27,639 nucleotides of DNA. It comes from a virus. Within the stretch, counting starts at the first letter, position 1; every line of letters starts with the position of its first letter. The position numbers and the translations under genes are program-made. Positions 1 through 7,653 of this stretch are shown here, piece by piece. The DNA is taken from positions 1 through 27,639 of the IMG/VR virus record IMGVR_UViG_3300022072_000101; one strand, given 5' to 3'. The notes below the pieces were generated by a model, which did not search any database, had not been told where the DNA came from, and saw nothing but the letters and a program-made list of their open reading frames with translations.

Positions 1-136
1 CTTTCTCTTTTACTTTCTGTGTAGCTGATAGGTAGTCATTCAGTTGAGTACCTAATTGGTATAGCTGCTGTCCATTCTTCAAAGCAGTCGATAGCGTCTT
101 CCAGATAGCATTTGCCGCTGCAATTTCTATTAGCAT
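1..136 (-). CDS. Hypothetical protein, N-terminal 45 aa (cut by window edge)
   Basis: A start ATG at 136 behind an excellent AGGAGG site opens a frame that runs off the left edge. The 45 visible residues begin MLIEIAAANAIWKTLSTALK and continue through a Gln/Leu-rich amphipathic helix to a charged KVKEK. The first part is moderately hydrophobic but too mixed to be called a membrane span. In T7 the genes after the tail fibre are holin, small terminase, spanin and large terminase; from this fragment I cannot assign any of them. Confidence 0.75.
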   Translation of the reverse strand, partial: MLIEIAAANAIWKTLSTALKNGQQLYQLGTQLNDYLSATQKVKEK

Positions 137-309
137 CGCCAATACCTCCTGCTATATTCTAGGGTTTCGTAAGGTTTGGTTGAGGGTTGTACTACTAGAT
201 ATTCGATGGGCTTCTCTGCCACCACAGGTTCGACAATTAAAGCCTTCCCTTCTGGCAGCAAGGAAGTGCTTTGGTGAACTAGGGGCAGTCCAACAGGACT
301 AGACCACAC
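130..309 (-). CDS. Possible small protein, 59 aa, GTG start coupled by TAGTG
   Basis: A 59-codon frame fills the gap between the 180-aa gene and the gene cut by the left edge. Its GTG shares one base with the stop of the gene in front (TAGTG), a typical re-initiation arrangement, and its end overlaps the next start by seven bases and encodes that gene's AGGAGG site. The protein begins MWSSPVGLPLV and has a Val/Pro/Glu-rich middle, IVEPVVAEKPIEYLVVQP, then a Tyr/Arg-rich end. No family recognised. The lack of its own ribosome site keeps confidence moderate; the alternative is about 170 bases of untranslated spacer. Confidence 0.55.
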   Translation of the reverse strand: MWSSPVGLPLVHQSTSLLPEGKALIVEPVVAEKPIEYLVVQPSTKPYETLEYSRRYWRC

Positions 310-851
310 TATCTAAGGTCATAAGGAATAATATCCTCACGCTCTGGTCGCCATCTTGTTTGCCACATAGGGCCACCAGTAGGGCTAGTTCCTACACGCT
401 TTGCTCCCCATTTAATAACGAAAGCATTTAACGAAGATTCTTCGCTAGACGTGGTCATGTTCATTCCATATAGTCCAGTATGCTGTGTGACCTCTTTGTG
501 ACGAGCATAGCTTACAAGAGCAATCTCCGTGTATATCCAAGCCATTGATGTAGACCCTTCTTTTGGGCCAGCCATAAAGTAAATAGAATGCCAGATGTCA
601 TCTATTTTCTCACCTGAGAAGGCAACGTAAGCCACAGCATTTGCATGTTCTCTAAACACCATACAAGGATTCATCTGCATAGATTCTTTTATAAACTCTT
701 TAAAAGGAACTTGACCATCTGCCCAATAATTACCATCTTCGTCTTGGGTTATTACATGTGGAGAAAAGGTACTGCTAGTCATGTGTTTTATACTTTGAAC
801 CCACATGCTTTCAAAGTCAGCGTCCGTGACATATTCAATATTCATATACAT
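309..851 (-). CDS. Hypothetical protein, 180 aa, downstream of the fibre cluster
   Basis: I do not recognise this gene with confidence. The alternation of predicted strands and helices (VAYVAFSGEKIDDIWHSIYF, then WIYTEIALVSYARH, then SLNAFVIKWGAKRVGTSPTG) is loosely like an acyltransferase fold, but the acetyl-CoA loop of GNAT enzymes is not evident. There is no membrane segment. Either of two ATGs two codons apart (851 or 845) could be used; the ribosome site is weak. The stop codon overlaps the GTG of the next small ORF (TAGTG). Its place between fibre genes and the expected lysis/terminase region of T7-like phages does not by itself fix a role. Confidence 0.7.
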   Translation of the reverse strand: MYMNIEYVTDADFESMWVQSIKHMTSSTFSPHVITQDEDGNYWADGQVPFKEFIKESMQMNPCMVFREHANAVAYVAFSGEKIDDIWHSIYFMAGPKEGSTSMAWIYTEIALVSYARHKEVTQHTGLYGMNMTTSSEESSLNAFVIKWGAKRVGTSPTGGPMWQTRWRPEREDIIPYDLR

Positions 852-855
852 AGGA

Positions 856-1392
856 TTAGCCTAATTGAAGTGTTGATGGGTTAGGGGAAAGGAGTGAGTT
901 TAATCCACTAAAGTTGTACCACCTATACCAAGTAAAGCTGCCACTGGGCCTTATTGTGTGCCCTGTCAAGCCTGAATAATTCTCGTGGGTAGCGCTATTG
1001 GGGCCTCCCATTGCTCGACCATTAATCCTGACATTACCCAAGAAACTACTACTATGATGTCCTGCCATTTTTATCCAAACTTCAGTACCAGACGATTGCC
1101 CGGAAGACCAGTAGTGAGAAAGAACTTCATCGATTCTATAGCCTTTATAATTAGCGGGTCTGCTACCTATAGGAGCTAAAGATCCAGCTAATGATCCTGT
1201 ATTTAATACACTAAATCCTTTCTCTTGGTTGGCTCCGAACTTATCACTACCGGGAAAGTTTCGGCTCCCAGAAGCAAATGATGAAGAGTATCCTCCTAGC
1301 CATATCTGGGAGCCATTAAGATTAACCTTTGCCACAGTCGAGCCGTTAAAGGTTACCGCGCTAACATTTCCGAAGTTAATTGATTGACTCAT
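856..1392 (-). CDS. Probable tail fibre tip / virion adhesin, 178 aa
   Basis: The N-terminal 35 residues (FGNVSAVTFNGSTVAKVNLN, then GSQIWLGG) follow a pattern common at the start of phage tail and baseplate-associated proteins. The rest is rich in Gly, Ser, Asn and aromatics (SGTEVWIKMAGHHSSSF, GSFTWYRWYNF), which suggests a beta-rich, surface-binding domain. There is no cysteine or signal peptide. Placed directly behind two collagen-like stalk proteins that lack a large tip, it is a good candidate for the receptor-binding end. AAGGGGG precedes the ATG. The function is inferred from composition and place, not from a recognised family. Confidence 0.65.
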   Translation of the reverse strand: MSQSINFGNVSAVTFNGSTVAKVNLNGSQIWLGGYSSSFASGSRNFPGSDKFGANQEKGFSVLNTGSLAGSLAPIGSRPANYKGYRIDEVLSHYWSSGQSSGTEVWIKMAGHHSSSFLGNVRINGRAMGGPNSATHENYSGLTGHTIRPSGSFTWYRWYNFSGLNSLLSPNPSTLQLG

Positions 1393-1403
1393 ATATAACC
1401 CCC

Positions 1404-2147
1404 TTATGTAGTGATGTTCAGCGTAGTTCCCGACATTGAGAACGTAGCACCAACTGGGCCTTGAGAGCCTGTGCTTCCTGTAGAACCAGTAGAACCAGTA
1501 GCACCTTGTGGGCCTGTAGCTCCTGTACCACCCGCAGCACCTGTAGGGCCAGCGGGGCCAGTAGCACCAGTATTACCTACATCACCTTGAGGCCCTGTTC
1601 CACCTTGGGGGCCAGTAGGGCCAGCGGGGCCTGTATCACCTTGAGGGCCAGTAGGGCCTTGTGATCCTTGTACGCCTTGTGATCCAGTAGTACCAGTATC
1701 GCCTTGAGGGCCAGTAGGGCCTGTGGCTCCTTGGACTCCATCATCTCCATCTCCACCAGCCGTACCTTGAGGGCCTTGTGCGCCTGTATCACCCTGTATT
1801 CCTTGTGATCCAGTTGATCCAGTTCCTCCAGTGGGGCCTGTGTTACCGATAGGGCCTTGAGCGCCCGTGTCGCCTTGAGGGCCTTGAGGGCCAACCGCAC
1901 CTGTAGCACCAGTTGTACCTTGGGGGCCTGTATTACCTATTGGGCCTGTTACACCATCAGTACCCTTATCAGCCATAAGCTGCCACACAGCGGCTTGAGC
2001 AGATGGAACTGTACCAGCGGCTGAATCTTGAAGGGCTGCATATGTAGCACCTTGGTATTCAACCGCATCTAAGGTTTCGTATGCAGTTGAAGAAGACCAC
2101 TGGCCTTTAAACGCAATGCGTACCTTACCTATATTTAAAGTTGGCAT
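1404..2147 (-). CDS. Collagen-like fibre protein with N-terminal carbohydrate-binding-like module
   Basis: 247 aa. The first 60 residues ([20 protein letters not shown], then [22 protein letters not shown]) look like the small chitin/carbohydrate-binding type module (CBM5/12-like) found in phage fibres and chitinases. Residues 62-235 are 58 uninterrupted Gly-X-Y triplets rich in Pro-Gln, Thr and Asp. The last 12 residues, [12 protein letters not shown], resemble the cap of the larger fibre protein just upstream. The ATG overlaps that gene's stop, with GAGGT in front. It is probably a second component of the fibre or a side spike; a decoration role on the capsid is less likely from the position. 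Confidence 0.82.
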   Translation of the reverse strand: MPTLNIGKVRIAFKGQWSSSTAYETLDAVEYQGATYAALQDSAAGTVPSAQAAVWQLMADKGTDGVTGPIGNTGPQGTTGATGAVGPQGPQGDTGAQGPIGNTGPTGGTGSTGSQGIQGDTGAQGPQGTAGGDGDDGVQGATGPTGPQGDTGTTGSQGVQGSQGPTGPQGDTGPAGPTGPQGGTGPQGDVGNTGATGPAGPTGAAGGTGATGPQGATGSTGSTGSTGSQGPVGATFSMSGTTLNITT

Positions 2148-3358
2148 TAGATTGTTACCTCTAGTTCACCATTAGAATTAATTGAGAAGTCTTGGTCTGC
2201 CGCATCACCGTAGTATTCGATGGATAGCATTCCTGTTGTGGGACTCATTGAGAAAGTACCGAAGGCTAGACCTAATGCAGTCGGCCCCATAGAACCTGTT
2301 GGGCCTGTAGAACCTGTTGGGCCTATAGTACCTTGGTTACCGTCAGGGCCTTGGTTACCTAAGTCACCTTGAATACCTTGTGGGCCTAACGGGCCAGTAG
2401 GGCCTGTTGAACCTATTGGGCCTTGAGAACCTGTTGGGCCTAATGGGCCATCGTCACCAGTAGCACCTTGCGCTCCTGTCTGTCCTGTAGCACCCACTGC
2501 TCCTGTATTACCAGTTACTCCTTGGATACCTTGCAGTCCTATTGGGCCTATTGGGCCTGTCGTACCTTGTATTCCAGTGACACCTTGATCACCTACAGGG
2601 CCTGTATTGCCTATGACACCTTGAGGGCCTATTGGGCCTTCGGGGCCTATGACACCTTGAACACCTACAGGGCCTTGAGATCCAGCAGGGCCTGATGGGC
2701 CAGTTGCTCCAATAGGGCCTTGAGGGCCTTCAGATAAAGAGAAAGTAAGTAGACCTGTACTAGCGTTGTACGATACAGAACCCTCTGCACCATATGGAAG
2801 AGAAGTCATGCTGGTTGTAAGGGAATAAAGATCGTCACGAATGTTAACAACGTCTGTGTGTTTAATAACAACGTCTGTATGTTTAGATGTTATGTCTGCG
2901 GTAACGGCAGCTTGGTTAGGAAATAATGAATCAGCATATGATTTAGTTACGACATCCCCATCTGATATAGGATAAGCCACATCCGATATTAGCTTATTGT
3001 TAGCTGAGAATTTACCTGTCGCTACATCTTCAAAGATTCCCAATTTAGATTGGTCAATAGCTTCTTGCGCTAAGTTGTGTACTTGATCAAAGGCTGTATC
3101 TAAATCTTCCTCGGTAAGCTGACCGGGAATAACAAAGTCTACCAACCGAATATCGGGAGAAGACTCTCTGAATATATACACCAAGTCTAAGTTTGATGTA
3201 GTTAATAATTGAATCTGAGTGTCGGAATACCAACTAAATGTTGTATCAAATACTCCGTTAACCTTAACCTTAACGTGAGCCTTGTCCAGATAAGAAAAGG
3301 GTATTGTGAATTGTGTCTGACCTGTATTGGCTATATATGACACATAAGAGTAAGCCAT
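2147..3358 (-). CDS. Tail fibre protein: T7 gp17-like N-terminus plus collagen-like stalk
   Basis: 403 aa. Residues 1-110 match the N-terminal virion-attachment domain of T7 gp17 ([47 protein letters not shown]). Residues about 155-185 form a short heptad-like neck containing the duplicated KHTDVV unit. A small strand segment, TGLLTFSLS, precedes 50 uninterrupted Gly-X-Y triplets (211-360), expected to make a collagen-like trimeric rod. The last 43 residues are a small beta-rich cap starting [19 protein letters not shown]. No receptor-binding domain of usual size is present, so the tip may be supplied by the following genes. The stop overlaps the next gene as TAATG. Confidence 0.9.
   Translation of the reverse strand: MAYSYVSYIANTGQTQFTIPFSYLDKAHVKVKVNGVFDTTFSWYSDTQIQLLTTSNLDLVYIFRESSPDIRLVDFVIPGQLTEEDLDTAFDQVHNLAQEAIDQSKLGIFEDVATGKFSANNKLISDVAYPISDGDVVTKSYADSLFPNQAAVTADITSKHTDVVIKHTDVVNIRDDLYSLTTSMTSLPYGAEGSVSYNASTGLLTFSLSEGPQGPIGATGPSGPAGSQGPVGVQGVIGPEGPIGPQGVIGNTGPVGDQGVTGIQGTTGPIGPIGLQGIQGVTGNTGAVGATGQTGAQGATGDDGPLGPTGSQGPIGSTGPTGPLGPQGIQGDLGNQGPDGNQGTIGPTGSTGPTGSMGPTALGLAFGTFSMSPTTGMLSIEYYGDAADQDFSINSNGELEVTI
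2846..2885 (-). repeat. Tandem duplication in the tail fibre neck
   Basis: Two 19-base copies (2846-2864 and 2867-2885) differ at one base and have a period of 21 bases. They encode the repeated unit KHTDVV in a heptad register, so the duplication adds one coiled-coil turn to the fibre neck without a frame change. Confidence 0.75.
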
Positions 3359-3378
3359 AGGGACTCCTATTAAGTTAT

Positions 3379-3402
3379 AAAAGAAACCCCTCTATTGAGG
3401 GG
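3379..3402 (-). terminator. Intrinsic terminator between gp16-like and tail fibre genes
   Basis: On the minus strand CCCCTC-4 bases-GAGGGG (arms 3387-3392 and 3397-3402) is followed by TTTCTTTT. It lies about 10 bases after the gp16-like stop. Only some 20 bases then remain before the tail fibre start, which has its own AGGAG site, so fibre expression depends on read-through or a very compact promoter. Confidence 0.85.
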
Positions 3403-3412
3403 CTTAAAGGTT

Positions 3413-6400
3413 TTAATCGTCTGAGGTTAGATCAGCTATTTTGAACAGAGCCTGATATGGAGCAAGCCTACGAAGTTTGGCTGCACCATCCGTTCTCGCT
3501 GGGTCTAGCATAGCGTTGATGCCAGTACCTAAGTCGGTTGCTAATCCAAATGATGGGCCAGCAATTTGTCCGATTGTGTTGTTAGCCTGATACCGCGAAC
3601 CTCCTGCACCAAGACCAGTAGTCTTTTCTATAGCAGCGGCATACGGAGACAGCCAAGCTAATGCACCTGACCGATCAAGAACATCACGAACCCATTGACC
3701 ATTGGAACGCTCTTGTATCTCACCATTACGGATCATATCCTTAGTGATTACTACAAGACCGCCTAAAGCCAAGGCCATTGCCATAGAAGCCACAGCATCT
3801 GCATCCTTATAGTGGTGCATCCTCTGAGCCGCAGGGGCAATCATCTTGTTCATGATAACGAATCCATAGGTTTGGAACTGCATCATCATCTTAGCGATAG
3901 CACCATCCATTAGCAGAGGTGTGTCACCAATACCGGGTGTCATAATTCCCCGGTCAGCAGCTTGTCGCATAGACCCTACAAACGATGTGTAAGCCTCACG
4001 GCCTTCCGCATACAGCTTATATTCAGACTCCATAGCATCACGCAGGAAGTCTAGGTCTTTGTCTTCGATCTTACCCTCGCTAAGTAGCCTCTTGCCTTGA
4101 TCGTATTCCTTACGGGCGGCAACATACTCTACTTCGTTACGGGTCTGCCATTTCTGTGCGTCAAAGCTTTTAACACCACGATCATTAGATATGCCAAACT
4201 CTTTTCCTAGCTTCTTGAACTGGGCTAACTGATCAGGGCCAATACCTATAGTAGCCAGCTTTGCTCTAGTGAGGTCATCTAGCAGACTAGGGTTATTAAC
4301 CAGATCAATTAACTTGTCCTGCTGGAAGATCATGGTCATAGCTTTTTGCTTCATGTTCCAAGCAGCTAGTCCAGACATGACGTTAACCTTCTCGTTAAGA
4401 CCAGCGGTCAAACGATCTATGTTAGCTGTAACAACTTGCTTGGTGGAACCTGTCGCTCCAATACCAATCCCTTGATTAAAGTTATCAGCACCAGCCAGCT
4501 TTAAGTGACGCGCTTGGTGAAGCAATCTTTCAGAAGCAACAGCTATCTTATGGATCACATCATCAGGAGAGTTCTTTAAGATGTCAGATGAAGCCCTAAA
4601 GTACTTACCAGCGTACACACCGAAACCATTAGTCAACACCATGTTAGCGGCATCAGTAAAGGAAGTGATAATGAACTCAGGGCCAAAGCGTGTGAAGTTA
4701 TATTCACGGGCCTTACCCGCAGCCCAGAACAATGCACTGTCAGGATCATCAGGCATTCCTGCACGACCATAAAGTCGATCAAGTAAACCATCAATGTCTG
4801 ATAATACAGCTACCTTTTCGGAAGCTAGGTGTGAGGACTTTTTGTTCTTACCCCTAAGTTCAGCTATCTTTGAGTCATAGCTATCGCTTATCTTAGCCTT
4901 CTGGTCACTCATATCTAAAGCCGCGTCCTTACCGAACACTTTCTTAATAGCTAGTCGGGCAGATACTTCTTCCCACTGTTTATCAAGAACCACATGTAGG
5001 TCACCCTTTAGGATTCCTAACTCATGAGCCTCTCTAGTTTGTTCGGGAGTCATCCGAATACTTCGGCTTTTACTACGACCACCTTGAAACATTGATTCAG
5101 TGAGAACACCCTGTGGAGACTTCTGGTTTTGCTGTAGGTTATTAACTAGATCTTCCACCGTGTCATTCATACTTTTAAGAGAACCAGACCTACGCTGCAT
5201 ACGGGCAGTCTTCTTCTTTGACTTAGCCGTTTGTCGCCAGTAACTCTTCATCTCTTTATAAGCTGCACGGGATTCCTTGTTAAGATCTCTTGTGCCTTTG
5301 ATAGCCGCTTGGGTTTTGGATACAGCAACTTCCAAATCCGTAACCTTAGTTTGCTTCTTAGCTATCTTAGATTCAGCATCCCGTATTTTCTTTCTGGCTT
5401 CTAAAGCAATCTGTTTGTACTTTGCCATTGCTGGCGTATTGACCTTTATGCTTCTCCACATATCATCAATAGCTACAACATGGTTTATCTCAGCTTGCGT
5501 AATAGCATCTTCTGCTTCTCTCCAAACTTTGGGATCAGGCTCTAATGCACCACTTCTTTTAGATTCCTTTTGTAACTTACGGTATGCGCTGTTAGCAGCA
5601 TTGATTGCTTTTTGAGTTGGGCCACGTTCCACAACAGCTAACTGTTGGGCGTATTCTTTCTCAAGCTTAACTCTGAGTTCAGCCTGTGCCTCAACCATTT
5701 CATTCTTTACACGAACTCTAGTGGCTCTGGTTAGGTCTAGATTCTCATAGGTTTTACGGACGATATCTTTAGCAACTTTAATACTTAGGTTTTTAATCTT
5801 AGTAGTGTTCATACGAATCATTGCGGCAGCTTCAACCATACCCTTACGAGCATCTATTTCTTCCATGTGGGCAACCTTCGCTGCTTCATCTATCTCTGCT
5901 AGTTTCATCTCGTAGTTATTGCCAGCCCACTCTTCTAGGATCTCTCCCTTAAATCGTTGACCTTCTTCTTTTGTGATTACCCGGTCTACGCTGTCGTTAA
6001 AGATATCTTTTATCTTAACGTCCTCAAGACCAAACTTAGCGAAGTCATCTAGGCTTAAACCATACTCTTCGATAAACTCTTCTGTAGGCGATTCTTGCAA
6101 GATCTTAATAAAGAAGTCTTTAGCTTTAAAAGAGTCTTCTCTTATGTTCCTACTGTCCCACAACTGAGCCATTTTATAGTCATCACCCATACGCATCTTG
6201 TCGGTAATCAGGCCGTTCTCAACCATCATGTCTTCTAAGTGACGGTTACTGGCATGAATAGATTGGGTATATTCATCAGCAGCACTCTTGATTAGCTTTG
6301 CGTTCTCTGGCCCCCACTTGGTTTCAAGCTTGGCTAGATCATCAGCATCCATATAACCATGAAGAGATTTAACAACTACTTCGTTAAACTCACTAGGCTT

Positions 6401-7639
6401 CAGTAATCCCATCTCAAAGGTTTCGGCTTGACCCGTAGCACTCTGTGACCAGTTAACTAACCGGGTCGCATCAGCTTTTAGTTGTTGGGCTATACGGCCC
6501 TTCCCTGTCATCGCCATGTTTAGGTTAGTAACAATGTTCTCGGACTGTAGAAGAAGAGTATCGTACTCAGTCTTTAAAGCATTCTTAACCGACTCAGCAC
6601 TGATCTCAGCTTTACCTTCAGCCGCGCCCTTGCTTACTCGACCACCTGTGTCCATAAGCTTTTGAGTGATACTACGAGCCTCTTGAACTGACCAGTTAAA
6701 TGAACGACCAATAGGAGTAGTCTGATCAATCCAGCCAACAGCCTTGTTTAGGACATTAGCTACGACACCTCTATTACCGTCCATGACTGACTGAGTGCCA
6801 TCGGAAACCCTAGCAGCACCAGCAGAGTCGTTCATTGGGCCAGCAAATTCATCAGCACCAGAGAACTCTGGATCGTTAGCCTTTAAGGGTAGTGGCCCCA
6901 TGAAGTTTGGATCAGCCGCTTGGAATCCTGGAGCAGATTCTGGGGCAGTAACTTCTGGTTGATTCCTGACCGCAGGGGTCATTGGCTTCATGCCTTTAAA
7001 ACCACCAACAGCACTCATAAGAGCGGCACTGGCTAAGACGTTTATCAAGGATTCATCCATTGTTCTGTAGTCTTGCATCTGGTGCAAAGCGACTTCTTGA
7101 CCCGCAACTATTGCGCCCGACTTGGCTGCATAATCAGCAGCACTAGCTAACATTTTACCCTTCTTAGCTGTACCCAAAATAGGAACAAGGGTCATAACAT
7201 CTAACAGGGAGAATCCCATGCCAAGCATTATTCCGTAACCATTGCCGTTAGCCATGTTGTCACGGTTCTTTCTCTCAGAACGGAGTCTTTCAAGACGCTG
7301 GTCAAAGTGAAGTTCGTTGTCTACGTTATCAAACATACCTTGTTTAATTGATGACTCCATATCTACGAGGTCATCTTTGTTTTCGATGTAATGACGGAAC
7401 ACATTAAAGTTAGGATCTTGAGGGCCATGAATAGTCTCACCAGATGCCATATAAGCAGAACCAATTAAGGTTTCTTGCTTATAGAATGACAGTGCTGTTT
7501 CGAGAATACCCGGTGCTTCCTCTTCATCTATAGACCGTACATTTCCTTGTGGCTTAAACGAAGCCACTTCCCTATCGACAGCTTGGATACGAGTAAACGT
7601 ATCTTCCGCTGCCGTTGTTCTTGAACGAATTAAGTCCAT
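3413..7639 (-). CDS. Internal virion / DNA ejection protein (T7 gp16-like)
   Basis: 1408 aa (T7 gp16 1318). It should be the large inner-core protein that is ejected and forms the inner-membrane part of the DNA conduit. I see a hydrophobic stretch GYGIMLGMGFSLLDVMTLVP (about 135-153), a very basic helical region in the middle (roughly 620-860, many Lys, Arg and Glu), and another hydrophobic segment, AVASMAMALALGGLVVITKD, near residue 1320. The N-terminal lytic transglycosylase of T7 gp16 is not recognisable; the muramidase sits in the preceding protein instead. There is no cysteine in the whole chain. TATAGGTAA precedes the ATG. The gene ends at an intrinsic terminator. Confidence 0.87.
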   Translation of the reverse strand: MDLIRSRTTAAEDTFTRIQAVDREVASFKPQGNVRSIDEEEAPGILETALSFYKQETLIGSAYMASGETIHGPQDPNFNVFRHYIENKDDLVDMESSIKQGMFDNVDNELHFDQRLERLRSERKNRDNMANGNGYGIMLGMGFSLLDVMTLVPILGTAKKGKMLASAADYAAKSGAIVAGQEVALHQMQDYRTMDESLINVLASAALMSAVGGFKGMKPMTPAVRNQPEVTAPESAPGFQAADPNFMGPLPLKANDPEFSGADEFAGPMNDSAGAARVSDGTQSVMDGNRGVVANVLNKAVGWIDQTTPIGRSFNWSVQEARSITQKLMDTGGRVSKGAAEGKAEISAESVKNALKTEYDTLLLQSENIVTNLNMAMTGKGRIAQQLKADATRLVNWSQSATGQAETFEMGLLKPSEFNEVVVKSLHGYMDADDLAKLETKWGPENAKLIKSAADEYTQSIHASNRHLEDMMVENGLITDKMRMGDDYKMAQLWDSRNIREDSFKAKDFFIKILQESPTEEFIEEYGLSLDDFAKFGLEDVKIKDIFNDSVDRVITKEEGQRFKGEILEEWAGNNYEMKLAEIDEAAKVAHMEEIDARKGMVEAAAMIRMNTTKIKNLSIKVAKDIVRKTYENLDLTRATRVRVKNEMVEAQAELRVKLEKEYAQQLAVVERGPTQKAINAANSAYRKLQKESKRSGALEPDPKVWREAEDAITQAEINHVVAIDDMWRSIKVNTPAMAKYKQIALEARKKIRDAESKIAKKQTKVTDLEVAVSKTQAAIKGTRDLNKESRAAYKEMKSYWRQTAKSKKKTARMQRRSGSLKSMNDTVEDLVNNLQQNQKSPQGVLTESMFQGGRSKSRSIRMTPEQTREAHELGILKGDLHVVLDKQWEEVSARLAIKKVFGKDAALDMSDQKAKISDSYDSKIAELRGKNKKSSHLASEKVAVLSDIDGLLDRLYGRAGMPDDPDSALFWAAGKAREYNFTRFGPEFIITSFTDAANMVLTNGFGVYAGKYFRASSDILKNSPDDVIHKIAVASERLLHQARHLKLAGADNFNQGIGIGATGSTKQVVTANIDRLTAGLNEKVNVMSGLAAWNMKQKAMTMIFQQDKLIDLVNNPSLLDDLTRAKLATIGIGPDQLAQFKKLGKEFGISNDRGVKSFDAQKWQTRNEVEYVAARKEYDQGKRLLSEGKIEDKDLDFLRDAMESEYKLYAEGREAYTSFVGSMRQAADRGIMTPGIGDTPLLMDGAIAKMMMQFQTYGFVIMNKMIAPAAQRMHHYKDADAVASMAMALALGGLVVITKDMIRNGEIQERSNGQWVRDVLDRSGALAWLSPYAAAIEKTTGLGAGGSRYQANNTIGQIAGPSFGLATDLGTGINAMLDPARTDGAAKLRRLAPYQALFKIADLTSDD

Positions 7640-7653
7640 AAATATTACCTATA

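Noticed and set aside
1461-1664. Plus-strand ORF rich in Cys, Ser, Thr and Arg, with a similar one at 2468-2695
   Set aside because: They are the antisense reading of the Gly-X-Y codon repeats and have no ribosome sites.
1577-1909. 110-aa Leu/Ala-rich minus-strand ORF inside the smaller collagen-like gene
   Set aside because: It is a frame-shifted reading of the same GGN repeat; the composition is explained by the repeat and there is no ribosome site.
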